From Gnetum montanum (taxonomy: Eukaryota > Streptophyta > Gnetopsida > Gnetales > Gnetaceae), in the NCBI GenBank assembly GCA_015680685.1, contig MNCI01012686.1:224791-288790 (forward strand): a stretch of 64,000 nt of DNA, read 5' to 3'. Within the stretch, counting starts at the first letter, position 1. Every line of letters begins with the position of its first letter. The position numbers and the translations under genes were made by a program. This document shows, piece after piece, positions 48,372 through 59,204 of this stretch. Below the pieces are notes generated by a model. That model saw nothing but the letters and a program-made list of their open reading frames with translations. It did not search any database and was not told the origin of the DNA.

Positions 48372-48477
48372 CTTGAAGACCAAATCCAAATTACATATGC
48401 AATGTTATAGCAAATTTGCAGAACTCCTTGCCAACTTTGTGAAACTATGATTCATTTACAAGAAGAAATGAATAACT

Positions 48478-48679
48478 TTCAATTGATTAAAGAAAAGACA
48501 AGATTAAAAATATTTTTATGGTTAGGTCATGTGTCACTAAAAATACACAAGGCATCCTTTAGATATGGGATTCTACTTTTAATTGATTAAAGGAAAGATA
48601 AGATTAAGAATCTTCTTATGGTTAGCCCATGTGGCCCTAAAAGGACACAAGGCATCCTTTAGATACGAGATTCTACTTA
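48478..48679 (+). repeat. Tandem duplication of a 100-bp unit
   Basis: Two copies (about 48478-48577 and 48578-48679) of a unit starting AATTGATTAAAG and ending GGCATCCTTTAGATAYGRGA plus TTCTAC. They differ at roughly one base in seven. No function recognised. Confidence 0.7.
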
Positions 48680-50585
48680 GCCAACTCTTTAGGAGAATGC
48701 ATGACTCTTATTTTCATAATTTTCATTATGAGTTCAAATTAGCCTACGTTTAGTCCAAACTATGTCTTTATGTTTATTCAACCTGATAAGAGGTGTCGTA
48801 GGATGACATGGCAACTAGTCTTGAAAGCCTTAAAATTCAAGGTCAGAAGTTGGAAATCATTAGAACTTGTAAAATGTTAGAGATTGTAGAAAATTCAAAG
48901 AAACAAAAAACAAAGAGCACAGAATATGATAAGTGCAAACCAAGAGATGCAGTGAGGTTTAACTCAAATAAAAATTTGTTTGGGCAATGCAAGCATCAGT
49001 GACAATTCACCTTACAAAACCTGGTGAAGAGTGGCATAAACCTAGAATGGGTGAAAGAGGATTCATAATATCTTCTTACTTTCAAAGGCTTCTAATACCA
49101 AATATACAAGAACATGTAAAAGTGAAAAAACGTCAACATATGTGACAAACGAATTTTCAGAGTTAGAAAAGAAGATTAGACAACACTAGAGTAAAGTATA
49201 GAAATGTCCAATGGTAACTTAGACAATACCCATATATTGTACCCTTATTTATTTAGGTATAGACTTTTATAATAATTGAAGCATGTTATATCCAAAGAAA
49301 AGGCTAAAGTAGGCTTTAGTCAAAATCCATCCATATCAATATAGTAAAAAATTTATACTAGGCAAACAGAGTATATAGACTAGGAAAAGAACTTAATGGG
49401 TATGGAAGGACATTGAGCCCTATAATATGCCTTATTTTTCTTGATGAATAAATAGATGAGGTATATTATTATAACAAAATTGCAAAAAATAAATAAACAA
49501 ATTCCATGTGTTTTCATGATATAATGCAAACTTCCACCTCCATCATCTACAACCTTCATTTCATTCTCATGTTCTTGATCAAATATATTTAAAGGAAGTA
49601 GTTATACATGAATTAATCATTCACAATACAAAAATTTTTGGCAACAGTAGGACATGGATTGTAGATGTAGAATGGTTTTTCACCCTCAACGCACAAACTT
49701 TGAATCCCATTTTGATATAATAATATATGTAATCTAGTTTACAACTATCATAACATCATTATATCAATCTTTTTCTTTTTCTTTAATTTCATCTCCTCTT
49801 TTATGTTGTTTATTTGGTGCTTTTTTTTTTAGTTTTTTATGTGCATACTTTTTATTCAATGTTTAGTTGGTTGTGTATAGTGTTACATGCAGTTTAGTTT
49901 GTGATGTGGTTATTTGGTTGTGTATAGTGTTACAAGGTAGTTTAGTTTATGATGTTCCATGTAGTATTATGTGCAATTTTTGTTATTGTGGTTTTTAATG
50001 TCTCATTATTAGAATTATTTGCACTATTTGCTATATAGATTATTAAGTTTTAGATTTTCATAGTTATTATGTTGTTAAATATGTTATATAAGATGTCGAT
50101 GTTTCTATGCATGTTGTTTTGCAAGTTAGTTTTGTTAGTTTTGAGGGGTATAGGTTATAGGTTTAGTAGGAGTTGTAAGGGGTCATAATTTTCTTTGCAA
50201 GTGGTAGAGGTTGTTAATGTTATACATTGTTAGGTAGGTAGTTACTTCATTTGGGATGGTAGGAGGTGCTAGTGTTGATGTAGAGTTGTCTACAATGTTT
50301 GTTACAAGGCTTTTCATAGATTATTTGTTTATTATAGGTAGTAGGCTAGTTTGTTACTTTGTTAATTATATGTTATTGAAGTTTTAGGTTGCTGGGTTTT
50401 TGTAACATCTCTATTAGTTATTTATGATAATTTGTAGATAATTAATCAAGGTGTTACAATTTTTAACTTCTATAGGGTATCACTTGTTTTGGTTGAATAT
50501 GCTATAGTTTTTTTTTTGAAAGTAATAAATTGGATAGGGGTTGTATAACCTAGGTTTATGTTATTAGTGATATGAGGTGCAACTA
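48680..50585. other. Unassigned DNA
   Basis: AT-rich. A 64-codon frame at 48808-49002 (MATSLESLKIQGQKLEIIRT...) shows no domain I know. At 49780-50560 the plus strand is T/G-rich with repeated GTGTATAGTGTTACA (two copies near 49875 and 49920). The segment 49530-49620 has weak similarity to 63060-63150, suggesting an old repeat family. Confidence 0.3.
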
Positions 50586-50589
50586 TGGG

Positions 50590-50770
50590 GTATATAAACA
50601 ATGAAGTGTTTGCCTAGCTATAAGATACTTGATTTAGAAGCTCCAGGTCATGGGTTTGTTATGGTAAGTAATGTCGAGTTATACATAGTTCTAATTGGAT
50701 TATATATCTTGGGATGTACCTACATTTCACTTACTTTGAGTTCTAACATTCCCCCAACTATAGGGTATAG
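50590..50770 (+). repeat. tRNA-derived SINE-like copy, plus strand
   Basis: AAGTGTTTGCCTAGC, then CTTGATTTAGAAGCTC, then GGTCATGGGTTTG (a decayed pol III B-box-like GGTTYGA) and TATATATCTTGGGATGTAC. The same order occurs reversed at 51115-51260. The layout resembles plant tRNA-related SINEs. Confidence 0.4.
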
Positions 50771-51114
50771 GTGATGTTGTAGGGTGTGTTGAATGTTTCG
50801 GATTATAGGTTTTTTTTACTGTGGTTTTTGAAAGAATACATCATCTTATTTAGAGAACTATTGCTTAAGAAGGTACCTAAAATTTGGATTACTCTACAAA
50901 TTTAATTTAGGGGCAAATGAAAGGTTGCATTTAGAAAATTGCAAAGAACATTTTGGGTTAAAAGAAAAAAGAAAAAAATGCATCTCATAGGAGATATGGT
51001 GGAGTGATAAAGTGCAATATATTTTGCAAAATAAGAAAATATGCTTTAAGAAATGGCAACAAAGTAGAAACCATGAAAATAGGCTCAAATGATAAAAAAT
51101 GGAAAAATAGGGGA

Positions 51115-51260
51115 TTGTTGGAACCCCAAAATAATTGTGATATTAGTACACCCCAAGATATATAGTCTAAATTGTCCACTAAAATCAAACCCGTGACTTT
51201 GAGCTTTCAAATCAAGAGTGTTTGCCACTAGGGTAATATCTCATTATGAGAAAGAGGAAA
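51115..51260 (-). repeat. tRNA-derived SINE-like copy, minus strand
   Basis: On the minus strand it reads ATTACCCTAGTGGCAAACAC (A-box-like), CTTGATTTGAAAGCTC, GTCACGGGTTTGATTTT (B-box-like), then ATATATCTTGGGGTGTAC. It forms an imperfect inverted repeat with 50590-50770. Confidence 0.45.
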
Positions 51261-51419
51261 AATAACAAAAACCAAAGCCAAACATAATACCTTGACTAAC
51301 TTCTACAAGAAATTAGGAATAAAGAAAGTAGAAAAATCTATTTACAAACTAGCAAACATTTAAAAAAATGTGAAGACATTAATAATGTCAAACACACCAA
51401 GGAGGTAGATTAAAGAATT

Positions 51420-52915
51420 TCAATAAAATATAATGAAATTTTGGATAGATAAAAAATTATTTTAAATAATTATAAAATGAAGATTCCTATATAACATTGG
51501 AAAATTGGAAAAGCTACTCAACTATATAACATTCCTATAGAAGCTTAGGAAAGCAGTAGGAGTTTGATTGTTGGGACAATTATTTAACAAAATTTTAAAG
51601 GATGGAGGAAAGCCAAAAATTAAAGAAAAATCATGGTTATTTTTATCTACATAAATAAAAAAGATATGTAGAATTGTACAAAATATAGAGAGATCAAGAT
51701 ACTAAATTGTACTATGAAACTTTGGGGGAGAGTCATAGAGTAATGTCTTAAAGTTAAATCAACATTATAGAAAAATCAATTTGAATTTATGCAAGGGAGA
51801 TATATGATAAAGGATATTTTCTTGATATGATAATTAATGAAGAAATTTAGAAAGCATAGATTAAAGATACATATTATCTTCATTCACTTAGAAAGAGCAT
51901 ATGACAAAGTACCTAGAGATATTATTTGCTGGACCTTGTGGAGAAAGAACATCTCTAATAAATATACTAAAGTAATTCAAGACATATATGAAGGAGCTAC
52001 CACTAAAATTAGAACAACTTATGGGATCATATATGGTTTTTAAGCCACACTTGGTCTACATCCAGGGTATGAACTTAGCACATACTTATTTGCCATTATT
52101 ATGAATGAATTAGTAAAGAAAATACAAGATAAAATCCCTTGGTGTATGCTATTTACAAATGATATTGTGTTGGATACAACTTCAAAAAATATTGCTTCTA
52201 AAATGGAGAAGTGGAGACATGCTCTAAAATAAAAAAAAATAAAAATTTGGTAGAAGTAAGATAGAATATATGGAATGCAATTTCAATAACATCATAAACA
52301 TTTGTTGAATAAAAGTGACCATTTAAAGCTAAAAATTCCCTCACAGCAAATAGTTCCACTACCTATGATCAATCCTTCTATTAATGGTGAAATTGATAAA
52401 GATATAAGAAATAGGATTGAGATAGGATGTTCAAAATAGAAATAGGCTACTGGTGCTCTAGGTGATAAAAGAATCCTAATAAAAATAAAGTGATAATTTT
52501 ATATAATAGCAATTTGAATATTGAGCTATACAAAAGAGGCATTAACAACAAATTAGTGTGGAAAAAGCTCAAATAGATGTTAAATGTTATTAGAAGAGAC
52601 AAATTGTACAATACAAACATAAGAGAAAGACTTGTATTTTTGATAAGATACAAGAATAGCACCTTAAATGTTTTAGGCATGTGTGAGGAAGATTTAATAA
52701 CAAGCCTATAGAAAAAGGCTTCCACATCAATATTCTAGGAAAGCCACCAAAAGGAAGATTAAAGAAGACATTAGAAATAATGATTGAAGATGATCTAAAT
52801 AAATTACAAATAAATAAAAATCTATCTCTTCATAAATGTAAATGGTAAAAAGGATTCATGTGGCCAACTCCATCTTGTTGGGACAAGACTAAGATGATGA
52901 TGATGATGATGATGA
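51420..52915 (+). pseudogene. RTE-type LINE fragment 1 (reverse transcriptase to 3' tail)
   Basis: Non-LTR reverse transcriptase. Visible: a FIHLERAYDKVPRDIICW segment near 51880-51940, YTKVIQDIYEGATTKIRTTY near 51963-52025 and the WCMLFTNDIVL box near 52140-52175, where the F/Y-A-D-D motif reads F-T-N-D. The later NGEIDKDIRNRI segment near 52383-52420 is typical of plant RTE. It ends in TGTTGGGACAAGACTAAG followed by (ATG/GAT)n, the usual style of RTE tail. It is 5'-truncated, with many stops and an internal deletion after about 52420. Confidence 0.75.
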
Positions 52916-52917
52916 AT
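52893..52917 (+). repeat. (GAT)n microsatellite tail of RTE fragment 1
   Basis: Seven or so GAT units directly after the element end. It also explains a His-rich minus-strand frame at 52822-53040, which is not a gene. Confidence 0.75.
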
Positions 52918-52959
52918 ATGTAGTATTTTTAGGTATTTTTTAGTTATGGTATGTGGTTT

Positions 52960-54190
52960 GGTTAATGAACTTTTCTTCTTTGAGGTGAGGATAGCCTTAT
53001 TAAAGATGAAAAATGAAAAGGTTGTTGGACTAGATAACATTATTATAGAAGCTTAGAAAGCACTGGGAAATACCATATTTTTATACTTGACACAATTATT
53101 TAACAAAATTGTGAAGGATGTAAAAATGCCCAATAATTGAAGAAAATGTATTATTGTTTCCATATATAAAAATAAGGGAGATGTGTAAAATTGTACAAAT
53201 GAAAGAGGTATTAAGCTAATGAGCCATGCTATGAAGCTTTGAAAGAGAATCAAAGAGTAGTGTCTTAGACTTGAATCAACAGTATCAAAAAAAAATCAAT
53301 TTGAATTTATGAGGAAGATTTACAATAGATGTTATTTTCTCAATACAATAATTAATAGAGAAATTCAAAAAGCATAGAGAAAATATATATGTGATCTTCT
53401 TTAACTTAGAAAAAGCATATGACAAAGTATCTAGAGATATTATTTGATAGGTCTTGTAAAGGAAAACCATCTTTGATAAATATATTAAAGCAATTTAAGA
53501 CATGTATGAAGAAGCTACCACTAAAATTAGAATAGCTTGTGGAATCACATTTGATTTTTCAATCATAGTTTATCTACATCAAGGTTTTGTAGTAGCCCAT
53601 ACTTATTTGTCATTACTATGAATGAATTATCAAAGAAAATATAAGATGAAATCACTTAGTATATGTTATTTGCAAATTATGTTGTGTTGGTGAATAAAAA
53701 TCTAGAAAGCTTCTAAAATGAAGAAGTGAAGACATGCTCTATAATCAAAAGGCTTAAAAATTTTAGAAGTAAGATAAGATATGTGGAATGAAATTCCAAT
53801 GATAACATAAATAGTGGTAAAATAGAAATAACAATTCAAGGTCAAAATGTAATTCACTATAAACAATTCCACTACCTAGGATCCATCCTTCAATCAAATG
53901 GTGAAATTGATAAAGATATATAAAATAGAATTAGGTAAGGATAGTCAAAATGAAGATAGGCTATTAGTGTTCTATTTGATAAAAGAATACCAATAAAATG
54001 AAAGATAAAATTTTACAAGACAATAATTAGGTTTGTCATCTTATATGGTGGTAAATGTTGGGCAATACAAAAGAGGCATAAACAACAAATCAGTATGGTA
54101 GAAATGTGAATGCTTAGATGAATATTGAATGTTACTAGAAGAGAAAAACTTCATAATCCAAACATTAGATAAATACTTGTGGTGGATTCT
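52960..54190 (+). pseudogene. RTE-type LINE fragment 2, 3'-truncated
   Basis: A second, independent copy of the same family, starting farther upstream in the RT: KMKNEKVVGLDNIIIEA near 53002-53050, NERGIKLMSHAMKL near 53196-53240, MLFANYVVLV near 53660-53695 (F-A-D-D decayed to F-A-N-Y), then FHYLGSILQSNGEIDKDI near 53868-53922. It stops near 54190 without the 3' tail. Riddled with stops. Confidence 0.72.
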
Positions 54191-54991
54191 AGGTTTTAAA
54201 GATGATCATTTTAAGCATTCTAGGCCAACAAGAACATCGATGCATGATTTTTCTTAATTTTTACTAGGCATAACTTGTAGATCTTTGGTAATCAATCTCA
54301 AGTTTGAAGTTTTCCAAGAACTCCAATGAGTTTCCCCCAAGGCACATGGCACTTTCTCAATGTTAGTAAAATTTTACTATTTTTTGGGTTTAGAAGGTCA
54401 TCCCTAGAGGAAAAAAAAAATTTAATCACTAGTTGCCTCCAAGCCATGAGGTGCCCCCTTGGTACAATTTGAATTTTGAGTTCTGGATTTATCTCCAAGT
54501 CATAAATCACTCCCTATACATAGGCTTTGTCTCAAATGGGTTGCCCCCTTCGAGACACTAGATATTTTTATTGCATTTTGATAGGTTACCTTCTCTAAGA
54601 AGTTTATGACTTTTACTACATTCTAATAGATCTTCCTCAAGTATGAGTCAAACATTGACAACCCTAAAAGCCCAAATATACCTAACATTAGGGGTAAATG
54701 AATCAATAGATTCATCCCTTTCCATTTGTCTTCTTAGGTCAGAGCATTTCTCCAAGGACTATCATGACAATTTCAAACATTGGAGCCAAGGTGAATATCG
54801 ATTGTTAGGCTAAGATTAGTATTTGTAGTTGCAATAGAAGCAATAGAAAAATAAAGAAGTAAGTGAAGAGCATTGATATATCTCATTTTTTATGTATTTT
54901 AGATCAAAAATCTTGATATCATTTGCATTGTTTCTATGACCATTTATTTAACCTCATTGGATGTAATCTAATCTATCTTCAGATCCCTATA
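54191..54991. other. Unassigned DNA left of element E
   Basis: No gene or repeat end recognised. A poly-A run lies near 54411-54420. Confidence 0.3.
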
Positions 54992-54996
54992 TGCAT
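54992..54996 (+). repeat. Left target-site duplication of element E (TGCAT)
   Basis: TGCAT recurs at 62440-62444 directly after the right LTR. Confidence 0.85.
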
Positions 54997-55967
54997 TAAC
55001 AAGTCATCAGTTGGTTGGGTTATCTGATAAAAAGTAAAATTTTTGAAAGGCCTCGATGTCAAGGCTCTAACAACAAGGCTCTAATGTCAAGGATCCAATG
55101 TCAAGGCTCCGATGTCAAGGCTCCAACAACAAGTTGCATCGATGAGGCCTCATCGACGTGGTCAACTACGTTGACGAGGCCCCATCGATGCAACCTAGCA
55201 ATAAACTTTATAAATACGTGTTCACAACCATGTTTATGCAAATTTTTTGGTTAATAGATTAGCCAAACTCTTTTAGTTTTATTTTTTAATCTTAGAAAAT
55301 AGTTAGTGAGTGCCCACAATGTGGATCTGAGTTAGTTGTACGATGTCTTATTCAAGTGGCAATGTACCTAGACACATTCTATGAATAGCAATAAGATCAA
55401 GATTTATTCTTATTCATTGCAGCACTTTGACTTAGATTAAATTTACTTTTAATGCAATTTATATTCCATGTACTTAGTTAATATTTATCCTTCCATGCAT
55501 GTTAATGAATTGGCAAAATTAGAACAACTAGTTTTGAGCGTAAACACGCATTCACTTGGTAATCCCAATAGAGTTATTTCTTGGCTTGCCCAATAGCATA
55601 GCACTTGGTAATCCCAGTAGTGGAGACATGGGTTCAAGATGTGATGATAGGCTGGGAACAAACACTCATCACCCATAGGCTAGTTTACGCTTTATGTTTA
55701 TGTTGTTAATTAGATTAAGTAATTAATTTCTTTATTATTGTTAGGAGAAACATAAGACCAAAAAAACATCAATTATCATATGCCTCACTCTAGACTAAAC
55801 CATACGTGACAAAGTTACCACTAGTCCAAGTGGGAAGACAACAAAATATGATCCAAGCATAATGATCTAAATGCTGCAACTAGTCCCATCCATAGAATTC
55901 GACTGGATCATGCGTGATTTTTTGTGATTCGTATGGTTGGGTGTAGGGGGTACCTCGCCGCTCATCC
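54997..55967 (+). repeat. Left LTR of element E
   Basis: 971 bp. Starts TAACAAGTCATCAG (the right LTR has TGATGAATCATCAG) and ends CGCTCATCC. U3 has 4-5 tandem ATGTCAAGGCTCC-type units at 55046-55130, then a strong hairpin with 12-bp perfect arms GTTGCATCGATG (55133-55144) and CATCGATGCAAC (55183-55194). TATA: TTTATAAATACG near 55206-55217. Confidence 0.88.
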
Positions 55968-55968
55968 T

Positions 55969-55986
55969 TGGAACCATTGCCGAGGA
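55969..55986 (+). promoter_or_regulatory. Primer binding site of element E (tRNA-Asp type, mutated)
   Basis: TGGAACCATTGCCGAGGA directly after the LTR, recognisable against TGGCGCCGTTGCCGGGGA. Confidence 0.7.
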
Positions 55987-56091
55987 AAGTGCTAGTTATC
56001 TAGATTAGTTATATCATACAAATCACTATAAATGCATTAACAAACTATCTTTGGAAAAATACTAAGTCACACACGTCATACATCAACAACA

Positions 56092-58685
56092 ATGTCTCTT
56101 TCATAAGTGATAATGAATCATATGAAGAGAACATTCATTGAAGAACCAATGAGATATATGTTAAAGAAAATCATAGTGACCAACCTCATGCAGGGGTTTC
56201 ATATGTTCATGACAATCCTAACCATGCTCAAGGACTACATTCACCTAAGGTAGACAATCCTAGAGGAGATGAAGTCCTAGACTAGGGGAGGCCTCAAGGC
56301 CTAGGACCTCATCAAACCTAAAAAAGATAAATTAAGGGACTATGGGAAACACCATCAAAGCCATGGCAATCCTCCCAGTTCCTCATCTTCCTCTTCCTCT
56401 TCAACGTCTAGTTCTAAAAAAGATGAACGTAGGTATAGAGATGAAGCTTCACTATGGGGTCAAAATAAGAATAGAAATCAAACACAAGGGAAAAATAAAA
56501 GACATCAAAATGAACATAGACAAAATCATCATAATCGAGCAAATAGAAATAGCAATTTTCACCATGCCATGTTTGATGATAATGAACCCTTGTTAGCCAC
56601 TAAGAGCCTAATGCAGATCACAAAGGTAGTTAAGATACCCCACAGGCACCATAGGGAAAGTTGCATAAAAAGGCTCGATATCAATAAGATCCCTAAATTT
56701 ATGGGAGGCTATGATTCTAATCCACAACATCACTTACAAGCCTTTCATGATGCCTATGCCTTGCAAAATATTGAAAATAAGTGACAAAAGCTTAATCTCT
56801 TCCCTGAGACACTAATAGACAAAGCTAAAAGTTGGTATAGATTGTTGGAACCAAGTTCCATCCACCAGTGGTCCATAATGGTAGAACTTTTTAATGAAAA
56901 ATATGCAAGAGTGTTCAACCTAAGAAAACAAATTCGAGGGTGGAAGTAAGAAAACCATGAACCCTTAGATGTGGCCTTGGATAGATACTCTTCACTACTA
57001 CATAGATGTCCCAACCATAATTTCTCTCAAAAAGAGCAACTTTTCCACATCATAGATGGGCTTTGTAATGAAACAAGGGAGACCCTTGGGATGTATGCTC
57101 AAGGTCAATTATACGAACTAAAAGACCATCAAATACAAAGGCTAATCGAGTAGGTGGTGAAAGAAGAAGAAGACCTATGTAAACGAGAGAATGTTGAGGA
57201 AAATAACTAGGACCCAACTCTTCAAAGGAAAAGGGTCCATATCTATGATGAGAAAAAAGAGGCAACTCTCGATGAGGTGATTTCATAACAAACCTTGCCA
57301 CTGCAAGAATCTCTTAATAAACTCCAGGCAAGGCTAGATAGGATATTAAAGTGAATAAATGAAAACGCTAAAACTTTCATAGAAACTATAAAGGAGAAGG
57401 TAATACAAAATGAACTAGGAAATCACAATAAATGGAAGAAGAAGAATCAAGAAATAGCTAGAAACACTTATCGACATACACAGAAAATGGTTGTAGAAGA
57501 AGAGGCTATAGACTCAACCACAAAATAAGATGATGGATGTGGCATCTGCCTATATGATCATCTAAAGTGTTATTGCCCAATCATGTTACATCTGCATGAG
57601 TATTGGGCTTTTGCATTGAATCCCAAATTTGTACAAAAGTAAATGCCTAGAAAATTACCTTTCTCACAAGGTAATCATAGACAGTCCTACAACCAATCAT
57701 ACCATCCTAGTGGGACTTCTTACCAACCTCAACACTATGATCCAACATAGTGGAAAAACCCATAGTTTTGGGGGAGGCCATCATCAAACTAGCACTACCC
57801 TTATTACCAATTGAACCCACATGGATATTATTTTCAACACCCTATTTCCCCAACTGGTTCTACTTTGTCTACTTCAAATTACTACTACCACTCTCCTAAA
57901 TATCATCATGGCACAACATCTTCTAAAGGATCACCACCTCAAACCTCTCATCCTTCATCATATCCCCAATATTCTCATACTTCCCTCCACCATATGTCAC
58001 CTCCAGCAACACAAGAAGGTTCAGCACCACGATATCAACGAGAAAATGCTACTTGTGCTACAAACATACACAAAAATGATAATTCTAGTAGATCTCCACC
58101 ACAACCTTAGAAATGTCCTTTCTTTAGGATGGTTCCCACACGTAAGCACAATGCTTGTGGACCTACTAACTCATCCAAACTAGCACAATGCCAATCAAGT
58201 GCAACACCCTTCCTTCCACAACCAATGTCCTCTAATCCTACGCAAAGGCCAACATCCATCATTACTCTAACACCTAATAGAAACGATGAATCTAGCACTG
58301 TGGAGAGACAAAAGAAGAATCCATGCATCACTAATAGTAAAGGGTGTAGCTATGAACGAAAAATTCAAAATATTAATACAACCCACAACCAAGCTAAGGA
58401 GAAAGTGTGTGAGAAAAAACTAGCCTACATAGTAGCCACTAAACCAGAAGACACCCAATGGCTTGAAAATGAGAATATAAAGTTGTTTCAAAGATGCATG
58501 GAGGCAACTGATTTGCTTATTACTTCTAGACATAAGAAAATGGACCAAATAGAGGACTTAGACACAGATATCTTACACTTTGATTATACATCAAAAAAGG
58601 ATATTAAACAAGAAGACTCGGGATTTAAAATAGAAACTCAAGAAGAAGAAGCAAACACATCTGGATCCCCAAAAAATGGGAATAC
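56092..58685 (+). pseudogene. Gag of element E
   Basis: The frame from ATG 56092 runs to the insertion near 58686, all in one frame apart from point stops. An Arg/Lys-rich N-terminal region is followed by the core from about 56570 (FHDAYALQNIENK near 56740-56782, FHIIDGLCNETRETLGMYAQ near 57043-57103). The compact zinc knuckle CGICLYDHLKCYC is near 57540-57578. A Pro/Ser/Tyr/His-rich tail follows, then a charged region (KPEDTQWLENENIKLFQR near 58442-58495). The tail past the insert (59141-59200) ends in TGA. It is the longest Gag here, about 860 codons. Confidence 0.8.
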
Positions 58686-59134
58686 CTTGCGCATCAACAC
58701 AGTGCCCGCCAGTGGCTCAGGGGGGGGCGCTGCTCATATAGCATCCTTAGAATTAGCTGTGAGAGCTCCTGGGGGGAGCTTAGACGGCACATCCGGCGCA
58801 CGTCCGCTAGATTCCACCCGAATGCGGGGGATTCCTCGGCGGACCGGCGTAGGCGCGAGGCTCTTCTGCAGGGGTTTCAACAGGACACTAACTTCGTGGA
58901 CACAGAGGACCACCGTGCCACCCTGGACCTGCTCCATGAGTTGGAGTTCCCTCGGTGTGCCTGTCACCAGCTGTCGACCCGCCCCTAGCCCCTCGCCCCC
59001 CCCCNCAAGTTTTTTCTCTTGATCTTTTGTGGGTTTTCGGGGATCCCCCCCGCTTCAGGGTGGGCCACCCCCACTTGTACTTGTATACTCGTGTACCATT
59101 CTTTCAGTAATACATTCCCGAACATTCTCTCAAA
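58686..59134 (+). mobile_element. GC-rich 5'-truncated retroposed insert with poly-A
   Basis: About 450 bp of strongly GC-rich sequence within AT-rich Gag. A frame opposed to the Gag frame is open for 101 codons and ends in TAG at 58986-58988 (its end includes EALLQGFQQDTNFVDTEDHR and LLHELEFPRCACHQLSTRP). A ~145-bp 3' UTR and an A9 tail at 59132-59140 follow. Possible decayed target duplication: AAAAAATGGGAATAC (58671-58685) and AAAAAATGAAGATAC (59135-59149). This looks like the 3' end of a LINE or a processed gene copy; the protein is not recognised. One base (59005) is N inside a C run. Confidence 0.6.
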
Positions 59135-59204
59135 AAAAAATGAAGATACATCTATGAATGATCCAAACAAGACTATCACCAATGTTAGATGTGCTACCAC
59201 ATGA

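Noticed and set aside
52822-53040. Minus-strand ORF with a His run
   Set aside because: The His run is the reverse reading of the (GAT)n tail of the RTE fragment.
55046-55130. Spaced repeats in the E LTR look like a small CRISPR array
   Set aside because: Units are short, contiguous and imperfect, lie in the U3 of a retrotransposon and recur in its other LTR. The genome is plant nuclear.
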